Below, piece by piece: positions 1-6,193 of a DNA stretch of 7,524 bases (positions are counted from its first letter, which is position 1; each line of letters starts with the position of its first letter). This stretch comes from Oscillospiraceae bacterium (GTDB taxonomy: Bacteria; Bacillota; Clostridia; Oscillospirales; Ruminococcaceae). The position numbers and the translations under genes were made by a program. The DNA is taken from positions 1 to 7,524 of the forward strand of contig JAEDOB010000100.1 of assembly GCA_016302225.1 (NCBI GenBank). Direction: 5' to 3'. The notes under the pieces were generated by a model, which did not search any database, had not been told where the DNA came from, and saw only the letters and a list, made by a program, of their open reading frames with translations.

Positions 1-2171
1 TTTTCCAGAACCGAATATTGCAGGACACATTCACGGCGGTTGAAATTCTTCCAGATGGGGTCATTTGATGTGAGAATTACAAAATCCTTGGCAAAATGGT
101 CATGCAGCTTGACAGCAGTGCTGCCTTCCAGAAGGATCTCGCCTGTGTTTTTCCTCAGACGCCATTTCAGTTCACCATTGAGAATGTCGTTTCTCTCGCT
201 GGAAATGTTTACCGTAATGCAGTTGGGCTCGGAGTCGTCCACAGAAGCAATAACGGGAGCATAAAACTTCCTTGCGTAATAGTGGAGTGCCTTCCATCTG
301 CCGAAATAGTCAATGCTGGACCATGAGATAACGGGGTTTGAGTCGTTCACCTGCCAGTAGAGGGAACCCATGCACAGCCCACGTTTTCTGCGCATATTTT
401 CCACATTCAGGCGGACGGCATCTGCCTGAACAAGCTGGCTGAGATACACAAGATGTTCAAATTTGTAGGGATAATTCATCATCTGCGCAAGATAGTACAT
501 GAGCTTTTCAGTGCCCTGAGTGCATTTCTGATGCGCCTCCATAACCGGACACATGAGGTCGAAATCCGTTTCCTCCGCAAAGCTGCGGATAGTTTTCATT
601 GACGGCAGGGACTCAAAGCCGTATTCCGAACAGAATCTGAATGTATATTTTTTGTAATCCTCAAAGGGTTTAAGGCCGTGCCAAACGTCCCAATAGTGGG
701 AATCGCCCTTGTTGATGCTGCTTGCGTCCTTGTAGCCGCCGCCCGATGACGGGGAGGAAGGCCAGTAGAAGGAGGCGGGGTCATATTCGTTCAGCACCTG
801 TGGCAGAAGCAGTTCAAACTGCACCAGATATTCCCGCTTGCGCTGACCGTCCACGGGGATACCCCAGCCCACAATTGCGGATTCAATTTCGTTGTTTCCG
901 CACCAGAGGGCGAGAGAGGGGTGATTTCTCAGACGCTTTATATTATCAATGGCTTCCTGCTTTACGTTTTCGTAGAAATCGCCGTTCAGACGATAGACAG
1001 CGCAGGCAAACATAAAGTCCTGCCAAACGAGAAGCCCAAGACGGTCGCAGCAGTCGTAAAAGCTTCTGTCGGGATAAAATCCGCCGCCCCAGACACGAAT
1101 GCAGTTGTAGTTTGCGGCGGCGCACTGTTTCAGCAGCCGCTCCGTCCTCTCGGGGGTGATGCGGTTAAGTATCTGATCCTCGGGGATATAGTTTGCGCCC
1201 ATTGCAAATATCTTTTCGCCGTTTACAATAAAGCAGAATTCCTCACCGTCAGTGCCGTCATTGTCCTTTGCACGGCTGACGGAAACGGTGCGAAGCCCGA
1301 CAGTATCGTTCTTTTCGTCGAGGATATTTCCGTTTGCGTCTTTGAGAATGATGTGAAGGGCGTACAGATTTTGTTCGCCGTAACCTCTGACATTCCAGAG
1401 CATGGGGTTCTTAACCTCGGCAACAACGACCGCCTTTCCGCTTGAACAATCTGCGGAGGAAAACTCGGTGACTGTCCTATCGGGCGCGGTAAGTGAAGCG
1501 GTCACGGTTAGGGGAATGCTGCTGTCGGCAATGTTTATTTCTGCGGTAAGGTCGCAGGTCACGGATTTTTTGTTATGCCGCTGACGGAAATAGAAGCTGT
1601 CGATAGCGGCGGTTTTTATGCCTGTAAGCTCAACGTCCCGCCAAATGCCCATATCGGGGAGCTTCGGTCCCCAGTCCCAGCCGAACATATAATGCGCTTT
1701 TCTCAAATGCGGAAATCCCTGAACGGTGGAATCCACGCCCCAAAGATGCTTCTCGGCTTCCTTTTCTTCAAGATATTTCAGGGGAGATTCGATCTCTATA
1801 CGTATAAAATTGGAAGTGTCGGTCTTGAGATACGGGGTTACGTCAAAACGGTAGATACGGTGCATATTGTCCGTTTTTCCCAGCAGACAGCTGTTGAAAT
1901 AAACGGAGGCGACTGTATCAATACCGTGAAATGTCAGCAGTATCTTATCCGCATCAAGCATAGCTCTGTCGGCTTTGAAGGTCTTTTCAAATACGCAGGA
2001 CGTACCGGAAAGCGCAGTTGCCCATTCCTCGTTAAGCCCCTTGTAAGGGTCATCTATCCTTTTGTTGTCAATAAGCAGAGAGTACATGGAGCAGGGGACA
2101 TCTGCGGTAAAGATCCCGTCAAAGCCGTCAATGGTCACATTCCATTTGCTGTTCAGATTTTTGGTAAACAT
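1..2171 (-). CDS. Beta-mannosidase, glycoside hydrolase family 2 (C-terminus cut off by the window edge)
   Basis: Reading leftwards from ATG at 2171, one uninterrupted frame gives 723 codons and runs off the left edge. Family members are usually about 810-850 residues, so roughly 100 C-terminal residues are missing. The N-terminal beta-sandwich contains FGWDWGP (163-169), a motif typical of beta-mannosidases among GH2 enzymes. An immunoglobulin-like domain and a TIM barrel follow. Barrel motifs are RVWGGG (359-364), WQDF (383-386), WCGNNE (423-428) with E428 as predicted acid/base, and SEYGF (515-519) with E516 as predicted nucleophile; W606, N609 and the SWSSIDYFGRW block (616-626) also fit. 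The enzyme should remove non-reducing-end beta-1,4-mannose from manno-oligosaccharides or N-glycan cores. No signal peptide is visible, so it is probably cytoplasmic and acts on imported sugars. It is the third gene of the minus-strand unit, starting 6 bp after the kinase gene. The family call is firm; exact substrate is inferred. Confidence 0.93.
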   Translation of the reverse strand, partial: MFTKNLNSKWNVTIDGFDGIFTADVPCSMYSLLIDNKRIDDPYKGLNEEWATALSGTSCVFEKTFKADRAMLDADKILLTFHGIDTVASVYFNSCLLGKTDNMHRIYRFDVTPYLKTDTSNFIRIEIESPLKYLEEKEAEKHLWGVDSTVQGFPHLRKAHYMFGWDWGPKLPDMGIWRDVELTGIKTAAIDSFYFRQRHNKKSVTCDLTAEINIADSSIPLTVTASLTAPDRTVTEFSSADCSSGKAVVVAEVKNPMLWNVRGYGEQNLYALHIILKDANGNILDEKNDTVGLRTVSVSRAKDNDGTDGEEFCFIVNGEKIFAMGANYIPEDQILNRITPERTERLLKQCAAANYNCIRVWGGGFYPDRSFYDCCDRLGLLVWQDFMFACAVYRLNGDFYENVKQEAIDNIKRLRNHPSLALWCGNNEIESAIVGWGIPVDGQRKREYLVQFELLLPQVLNEYDPASFYWPSSPSSGGGYKDASSINKGDSHYWDVWHGLKPFEDYKKYTFRFCSEYGFESLPSMKTIRSFAEETDFDLMCPVMEAHQKCTQGTEKLMYYLAQMMNYPYKFEHLVYLSQLVQADAVRLNVENMRRKRGLCMGSLYWQVNDSNPVISWSSIDYFGRWKALHYYARKFYAPVIASVDDSEPNCITVNISSERNDILNGELKWRLRKNTGEILLEGSTAVKLHDHFAKDFVILTSNDPIWKNFNRRECVLQYSVLE

Positions 2172-2177
2172 ACAAGC

Positions 2178-4262
2178 TTAGCTCCTTTCCGCTTTTACGC
2201 CGTTTGATATCTGCTTTTCAATGGGTATCCATTTGCACATTGCCTTGTCAAATAACGCCATATCAATAGGCTTTGCGATGTAGTCGTTCATACCCGAAGC
2301 AATAAGCTCGTCGCTGGCACCCTTTTCGGTGGTGGCTGTCAGGGCGATAATAGGCACCTGCTTTGCGCTGCTGCTTCTGAGGGCTCTAATATGCTTTACA
2401 GTTTCCGTTCCGCTCATTTCGGGCATAAGCTGATCCATGAAGATCAGGTCAAACTGCTGACCTGCACGCATGAGCCGAAGCGCCTTTTCACCGCTTTCCG
2501 CAGACACCGAACGAATACCGTAGCATTTGAGGATAGCTTCAACCACCTTTCTGTTGGAGGCTGTGTCATCAACAACAAGCACTCTTGCTTCGGGGGCGGT
2601 AAAGCTGTTGATAAGGGCATTTTTCTCCTGAACTGTTTCGGAAAGTCCGTTGGCAATATCACAGAAGGAGAAAAGTGTCAGTGGCTTTCTTATGCGCTCT
2701 ACTCCGGCAAAAGCAATGTCCGCATGATCCTGAATGCTGAGCATCTGAACGGCTTTTGCCTTTTTGAATGATGGGAGCTCTTCAATTCCCGAGGAACGGG
2801 CATATTTGCAGTCGAAAAGGAGGATATTCTCGGGAACGTCCTCAATTATCTTATTTACCGAAGCAATGTCGTCCAGCACGAAATATTCCATATTAAGGGA
2901 TTCAAACATATTGCACGCCGAAAGACGGCAGACGAAATTCGGCTCGATAATGTAAACACGGCATGCAGGCAGAGTGCCTATGTCCGAGATCATCTCATTG
3001 GAAGCTATCTGCTGAACAACAGAAGCGGTAAATGTTGAACCGACGCCATAGACGCTTTCTGCGGTAATGTCGCCGCCCATAAGTACAGCAAGACGCCTTG
3101 CAATGGCAAGTCCCAGACCTGCACCTTTGCTGGATTGTCCCGGAACGTTATCGACCTGGAAAAACTCGGTGAACAGCTTCGGAATATCCTCCGACTTTAT
3201 ACCGATACCCGTGTCCTCAACCGAAACGGTAAGAAGCACCTTATCAGCCGAAACAGGCTCGCTGCCGACAGTCATTGTTATCATACCGTGATTTGTGTAT
3301 TTTACGGCGTTTGACAGAATATTGCAGACGATCTTTTTCAGCTTGTGCAGGTCGCCTGAAAGGGAGGCGGGAATGTCGGGGCTGACATTTACAACAAATG
3401 CAATATCCTTGTTTTTCAAGGAAGTGCTTATCTCGCTGACCGTTTCTTCTACAAATTTTCTGATAGTGTAGGTCTGACAAACGATCTCGTCACCGCCTGC
3501 CTCCACACGGGAAAAGTCCAGAACATCGTCAATAACGGTAAGCAGCTGCTCGGCGGCTTCTTTGATATTTTCGGTGTATTCCATGCACTCTTCATTCAGC
3601 TTGTTGTGTCTGAGAAGGTCGTTCATACCGCATATGGTGTTAAGCGGGAGCCGCATTTCGTAGCTTAGTCCTGCGATAAATTCGCTCTTTGCCTTTGCTG
3701 CCTTCTCGGCTTCATTTTTTTTCAGCTCCAGAAGCTGAAGAAGATCCTCGTGGCTCTGTGCCTTTTCGGCAGCACGTCTGTCGGCTCTTTTACGGAAAAA
3801 TGCCAAAAATGAAAATATAATGCTGATGATTATCAGGTAAACAATGGTGAGAAGCTGCGATGAATCAAGAGTTCCTTCCAAAGCGGCATTTGCAATATAT
3901 ATGACAAAGGTTGCTGCAATATTTGTCAGGCAAACGGGGATAACGCCAAATCCCGCAGATATAGCTACATAGCCTATCAACAGTACGGCTGTATTTTCAG
4001 AGCTGCAGGAAAATATGTACACTGAGGTCATTGCCAGCATGAAAATATTCGTTATCCACGCCTTGCTTTTAAGGGAAAGCGGGTTAATAAAGGTTGTGCA
4101 GGCAGATATCCCACCGAAAACTGCGGTCAGAGCGGTAACCGTCAGGCTTCCTGTTTCCTTTGCTGCTGCAATTGACGTGAATATGGTAAGAACTATGATT
4201 ATCCAACCACCGAGATGTACTGCAAGACCGTTGGCTTTGTTATTATTATCGAGTTTTTTCAT
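2178..4262 (-). CDS. Membrane-bound hybrid histidine-kinase-like protein with two receiver domains and no phosphoacceptor histidine
   Basis: The protein has 694 residues. Six hydrophobic segments (about 17-34, 38-57, 68-85, 92-108, 110-127, 136-156) have short loops, so it has no extracellular sensor domain and probably senses within the membrane. A charged helix (157-190) leads to a HisKA-like dimerisation region (191-255). The H-box reads SYEMRLPLN: Y201 replaces the phosphorylated His, E202 is kept, and L205 replaces the +4 Thr/Asn. The HATPase domain (about 300-418) looks intact: N-box N314/N318, G1 DTGIGI (350-355), F-box phenylalanines 364-368, G2 GAGLGL (380-385). Receiver 1 (434-540) is degenerate, with E440-P441 for the acidic pair, though D484, S509 and K526 remain. 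Receiver 2 (558-680) is canonical: D565, D566, D610, T642, K664. No HPt domain is present. Autokinase activity looks unlikely; receiver 2 could accept phosphate from a partner. The ATG overlaps the upstream stop by one base. Confidence 0.93.
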   Translation of the reverse strand: MKKLDNNNKANGLAVHLGGWIIIVLTIFTSIAAAKETGSLTVTALTAVFGGISACTTFINPLSLKSKAWITNIFMLAMTSVYIFSCSSENTAVLLIGYVAISAGFGVIPVCLTNIAATFVIYIANAALEGTLDSSQLLTIVYLIIISIIFSFLAFFRKRADRRAAEKAQSHEDLLQLLELKKNEAEKAAKAKSEFIAGLSYEMRLPLNTICGMNDLLRHNKLNEECMEYTENIKEAAEQLLTVIDDVLDFSRVEAGGDEIVCQTYTIRKFVEETVSEISTSLKNKDIAFVVNVSPDIPASLSGDLHKLKKIVCNILSNAVKYTNHGMITMTVGSEPVSADKVLLTVSVEDTGIGIKSEDIPKLFTEFFQVDNVPGQSSKGAGLGLAIARRLAVLMGGDITAESVYGVGSTFTASVVQQIASNEMISDIGTLPACRVYIIEPNFVCRLSACNMFESLNMEYFVLDDIASVNKIIEDVPENILLFDCKYARSSGIEELPSFKKAKAVQMLSIQDHADIAFAGVERIRKPLTLFSFCDIANGLSETVQEKNALINSFTAPEARVLVVDDTASNRKVVEAILKCYGIRSVSAESGEKALRLMRAGQQFDLIFMDQLMPEMSGTETVKHIRALRSSSAKQVPIIALTATTEKGASDELIASGMNDYIAKPIDMALFDKAMCKWIPIEKQISNGVKAERS
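2182..2190 (-). promoter_or_regulatory. Ribosome binding site of the beta-mannosidase, overlapping the upstream gene's stop region
   Basis: On the minus strand, GGAAAGGAG lies about 10 nt upstream of the ATG at 2171. It is made of the last codons (Glu-Arg-Ser) of the hybrid kinase gene, immediately before its TAA. Ribosomes finishing the kinase would therefore end on top of this site, which suggests translational coupling. Confidence 0.75.
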
Positions 4263-5203
4263 TAATACTCCTCCTTGCCGCCGTCGAGGGTAACTCCTGC
4301 GGGTACGACAAAATTCAGCTTTTTACGTTCAAGTGAGGCTTTTATTTCGGTTAATTCCACAGCTTCTCCGTCCAGATTGGCGATAATAGGCTTTCTGTCC
4401 GCACGTCTGATACGTATCTCCGAGCCGTCGGTGACGATAGCCTTGTCGCCTATGCTTTCAATGTCGCCGTTTATAAACGGTTTCAGCGAACGCAGGACAT
4501 TAAGTCGTCCCGCAGCCTTGAAAAGCATAATTTCCAGCCTTCCGTCGTCGGGACAGGCATAGGGCAGCGGGTACATATTGCTTCCAAAGCATTTTCCGTT
4601 GGCAAAATGGAGAAAGACGTATCTTCCGTCATATCGTCTGCCGTCAACGGTTATCTCGTAATCAATGGAGGTATCGGTGAGGATAGTTATAACCGGCATC
4701 AGCTTGTAGGGCAGATTTCGGTTTATCATGGACAGATCCTGAAAGAAGGAAAATGTCCGAAAGCAGCTTTCAAAGCCGATGGTAAGGGAATTTGCCGCCA
4801 TGTATTCGCCGTTTATCTTTATGACATCAAGGGGGACAGTGCTGCCGCCGATAAGCTTTTTGAGATCTCTGAAATCAGCGTAGGAGCTTATTCCGAAGCA
4901 TTTGATAAGGTCGTTTGAAAGACCTGTGGGACAGCAGGCTATCTCTCTGCCGGAAAGGTCGGGTATGCCCGAAAGGGTGCGCTGGAGCGTTCCCGAGCCG
5001 CCGCAAGCGTAGAATCTCAGCGTTTCGTCCGAGAAAATGGAGCAGATCTTGTCTGCAAGAATGCTTTCGTGTCCCTGATATTCCGAGTCAAATGCCAGAT
5101 AATCAAAGCCCGACTCGGCTTTCAGCTCTTCAAGGGTACGGCGTATCTTACGGGAAAGCTGACCGTTTCCCGCCTGCGGATTTATAATAAAAACGTGTTT
5201 CAC
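4262..5203 (-). CDS. Diacylglycerol kinase / YegS-like lipid kinase family protein with altered GGDGT motif
   Basis: The 313-residue length is typical of soluble DgkB/YegS/BmrU-type lipid kinases, which phosphorylate diacylglycerol or related lipids with ATP at the membrane surface. Motifs in order: NPQAGNG (8-14) for the nucleotide loop; CGGSGT (67-72), where the family has GGDGT; PTGLSND (92-98), matching GTxND with D98 kept; IGFES (142-146); the ANGKCFGSNMYPLPYA block (201-216), resembling the NG..GGG...P.A segment; and LDGE (277-280) with E280 kept. The Asp replaced by S70 is considered part of the catalytic centre in this family, so activity may be lost or changed. There is no TM segment. 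It is the first gene of the minus unit, begins with GTG, and its TAA shares one base with the kinase ATG. The fold call is strong; lipid substrate and activity are unknown. Confidence 0.88.
   Translation of the reverse strand: MKHVFIINPQAGNGQLSRKIRRTLEELKAESGFDYLAFDSEYQGHESILADKICSIFSDETLRFYACGGSGTLQRTLSGIPDLSGREIACCPTGLSNDLIKCFGISSYADFRDLKKLIGGSTVPLDVIKINGEYMAANSLTIGFESCFRTFSFFQDLSMINRNLPYKLMPVITILTDTSIDYEITVDGRRYDGRYVFLHFANGKCFGSNMYPLPYACPDDGRLEIMLFKAAGRLNVLRSLKPFINGDIESIGDKAIVTDGSEIRIRRADRKPIIANLDGEAVELTEIKASLERKKLNFVVPAGVTLDGGKEEY
4270..4276 (-). promoter_or_regulatory. Strong ribosome binding site of the hybrid kinase gene
   Basis: On the minus strand a full AAGGAGG lies 7 nt upstream of ATG at 4262, inside the last codons of the lipid kinase gene. 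It fixes the start. The TAATG overlap adds a possible termination-reinitiation route, so expression of the kinase is probably tied to translation of the gene before it. Confidence 0.85.
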
Positions 5204-5212
5204 TAGTCACGA

Positions 5213-5218
5213 TCCTTT
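5213..5218 (-). promoter_or_regulatory. Ribosome binding site supporting the GTG start of the lipid kinase gene
   Basis: AAAGGA on the minus strand sits 9 nt before the GTG at 5203-5201. The first residues (MKHVFIINPQAG) form the expected first beta-strand and nucleotide loop of the family, so this non-ATG start is preferred over any downstream ATG. Confidence 0.65.
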
Positions 5219-5228
5219 AAATCAGTTT

Positions 5229-5244
5229 ATTATACTATTATACT
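5229..5244. repeat. Perfect 8-bp tandem duplication containing two -10 hexamers
   Basis: ATTATACT occurs twice back to back (5229-5236 and 5237-5244). On the minus strand each copy carries TATAAT. Only the upstream copy (5242-5237) has a well-spaced -35; the second (5234-5229) would pair with a poor one (TTCCGC at 17 bp). It may be a duplicated or alternative -10, or a replication slippage product. Confidence 0.6.
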
Positions 5245-5265
5245 TTATTTGGCGGAAAATTTCAA
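5237..5265 (-). promoter_or_regulatory. Sigma-A type promoter of the lipid kinase / hybrid kinase / mannosidase unit
   Basis: Reading the minus strand, TTGAAA (5265-5260) is followed by a 17-bp spacer and a perfect TATAAT (5242-5237). A start near 5230 would give a leader of about 27 nt containing the AAAGGA site. One mismatch in the -35 and ideal spacing make this the best promoter in the window. Its -35 overlaps one copy of the GGCGGnnAATTTC repeat, which could be an operator. Confidence 0.75.
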
Positions 5266-5330
5266 TAATATTTTATTAATTTACGTTACGCTTGGCAGGG
5301 AATTTTACTGTAAATTCGGCGGTGAATTTC
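5251..5330. repeat. Spaced direct repeat GGCGGnnAATTTC, possible operator pair
   Basis: Copies at 5251-5263 and 5318-5330 match at 11 of 13 positions, differing only at the two central bases (AA versus TG). Their spacing is 67 bp. GGCGG stands out in a region otherwise very rich in A and T. A weaker relative, GGAAAATTT, lies at 5357-5365. The left copy overlaps the -35 of the minus-strand promoter, so binding there could repress it. The regulator is unknown and chance similarity around AATTT cannot be excluded. Confidence 0.35.
5304..5314. promoter_or_regulatory. Small dyad TTTACTGTAAA, possible protein-binding site
   Basis: Perfect 5-bp arms flank a central T, with further partial symmetry outside (GAATTT at 5300-5305, AAATTC at 5312-5317). 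It sits between the two promoter areas. The arms are too AT-rich and lack a following T-run, so it is not a convincing terminator. It is short enough to be chance. Confidence 0.25.
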
Positions 5331-5417
5331 TTTAGGCTGAATATGCCAAAAAATGAGGAAAATTTACCCTATATAATACTTAGGAAACAAAAAGGTAACA
5401 TTATATCAATGCGAATA

Positions 5418-5426
5418 TGGTACAAT
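5418..5426 (+). promoter_or_regulatory. Probable extended -10 promoter of the ABC transporter unit
   Basis: TGGTACAAT fits the extended -10 form TGnTATAAT with one mismatch and lies about 52 bp before the TTG start. No good -35 is found at 16-18 bp (ACATTA at 17 bp), so it may be weak or need an activator. A perfect TATAAT at 5372-5377 also lacks a -35 and is a less likely alternative. Confidence 0.45.
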
Positions 5427-5462
5427 TAAAAAAATATTTACGAAGAAAATCCCCGAACATTG

Positions 5463-5480
5463 AAAGGAAGCGGTTTCTTT
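5463..5480 (+). promoter_or_regulatory. Ribosome binding site of the ABC ATPase gene, in a potential hairpin with the TTG start
   Basis: AAAGGAAG (5463-5470) is the Shine-Dalgarno for TTG at 5479-5481. AAAGGAA (5463-5469) can pair with TTTCTTT (5474-5480) through six Watson-Crick pairs and one G-U pair around a GCGG loop. This would hide both the ribosome site and the first two bases of the start codon. The stem is short and AU-rich, so its stability is doubtful. Confidence 0.45.
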
Positions 5481-6180
5481 GGCATTTGTCGAGCTGAAAG
5501 ATGTGTATAAAAGATATAAGATGGGTGAGGTGACCATAACCGCTTCGGACGGCGTAAGCTTTACCGCCGAAAAGGGCGAGTTTGTCATTATCGTGGGTGC
5601 CAGCGGTGCGGGAAAGACCACTATGCTCAATATGCTTGGCGGTATGGACACTTGCGACGAGGGGCAGATAATCGTTGACGGTCAGGACGTGGCAAAGCTG
5701 ACCTCAAAGGAGCTTACCACCTACCGCCGCTATGACATTGGATTTGTTTTCCAGTTTTACAACCTTGTGCAGAACCTGACCGCCAAGGAAAATGTAGAGC
5801 TGGCTTCTCAGATAAGCAAGAATGCCCTTGACCCCGAGGAAGTGCTGAAAGCTGTCGGTCTGGGGGACAGAATGGACAATTTCCCCGCACAGCTTTCGGG
5901 CGGCGAGCAGCAGAGAGTTGCCATTGCAAGGGCATTGGCGAAGTCCCCGAAGCTGCTTCTCTGCGACGAGCCTACGGGTGCGCTGGACTATGCAACGGGC
6001 AAGGTAATTCTCAAGCTTTTGCAGGACACCTGCCGTGAAAAGGGTATGACGGTAATCGTTATCACCCATAATCAGGCACTTACGCCCATGGCTGACCGTG
6101 TTATCAAGATGAAAAGTGCAAAGATTTATGAAATATCCGTGAACGAAAATCCCGTTCCCGTTGAACAGATAGAATGGTAA
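5479..6180 (+). CDS. ABC transporter ATP-binding protein, MacB/LolD/BceA type
   Basis: The 233-residue cytoplasmic ATPase has every motif expected of an active subunit: an aromatic A-loop Tyr near 13, Walker A GASGAGKT (40-47), Q-loop Q92, signature LSGGEQQR (139-146), Walker B LLLCDE (159-164) with E164 as catalytic base, D-loop GALD (167-170) and H-loop H197. The short length, FQFYNLVQNLT segment and FtsX-type permease next door place it in the MacB/LolD/BceA class, which powers mechanotransmission or peptide and lipid handling rather than ordinary import. Start: an in-frame TGA at 5461-5463 rules out anything further upstream. TTG at 5479 has a well-placed ribosome site and keeps the conserved first strand FVELKDVYKRY, which the next ATG (5521) would remove. 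Substrate cannot be read from the sequence. Confidence 0.95.
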   Translation: MAFVELKDVYKRYKMGEVTITASDGVSFTAEKGEFVIIVGASGAGKTTMLNMLGGMDTCDEGQIIVDGQDVAKLTSKELTTYRRYDIGFVFQFYNLVQNLTAKENVELASQISKNALDPEEVLKAVGLGDRMDNFPAQLSGGEQQRVAIARALAKSPKLLLCDEPTGALDYATGKVILKLLQDTCREKGMTVIVITHNQALTPMADRVIKMKSAKIYEISVNENPVPVEQIEW

Positions 6181-6187
6181 AGGTGAG
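6180..6187 (+). promoter_or_regulatory. Ribosome binding site of the permease gene
   Basis: AAGGTGAG begins on the last base of the ATPase TAA and lies 6 nt before ATG at 6194. The two genes are only 13 bp apart with no promoter or terminator between them, so they are co-transcribed. Confidence 0.65.
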
Positions 6188-6193
6188 TTCCCC

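Larger units (their letters stand above)
5204..5478. other. Divergent AT-rich intergenic regulatory region
   Basis: This 275-bp stretch separates two divergent units and has no credible ORF or RNA gene. It holds a leftward promoter (5237-5265), an 8-bp tandem duplication carrying two -10 boxes, a spaced direct repeat (5251-5263 and 5318-5330), a small dyad (5304-5314), a TATAAT without a recognisable -35 (5372-5377), and a rightward extended -10 element (5418-5426). No Rho-independent terminator is seen, as expected between divergent genes. Confidence 0.8.

Noticed and set aside
1..2171. Beta-galactosidase or beta-glucuronidase instead of beta-mannosidase
   Set aside because: The FGWDWGP motif and the WCGNNE and SEYGF contexts fit the mannosidase branch of GH2 better than the LacZ or GusA branches.
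921..2207. Plus-strand ORFs of 174 and 210 codons (921-1445, 1575-2207)
   Set aside because: They lie antisense to the beta-mannosidase, whose frame carries all catalytic motifs. Their translations show no recognisable domain and they lack good ribosome sites.
2178..4262. Hybrid kinase gene as a decaying pseudogene
   Set aside because: The frame is intact for 694 codons, the ribosome site is excellent, and the ATP-binding and second receiver domains keep all key residues, which suggests selection rather than decay.
5292..5297. TTGGCA as a -35 for a rightward promoter
   Set aside because: It matches the consensus at five of six positions, but no -10-like hexamer lies 16-18 bp downstream.
5300..5317. 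GAATTT/AAATTC inverted repeat as a terminator
   Set aside because: The stem is short and AT-only, no T-run follows, and the region lies between two divergent genes where no terminator is needed.
5372..5377. Perfect TATAAT as the main rightward promoter
   Set aside because: No recognisable -35 lies at 16-18 bp (AAAAAT at 17 bp) and there is no TG extension. It was kept only as a weak alternative to the extended -10 at 5418-5426.
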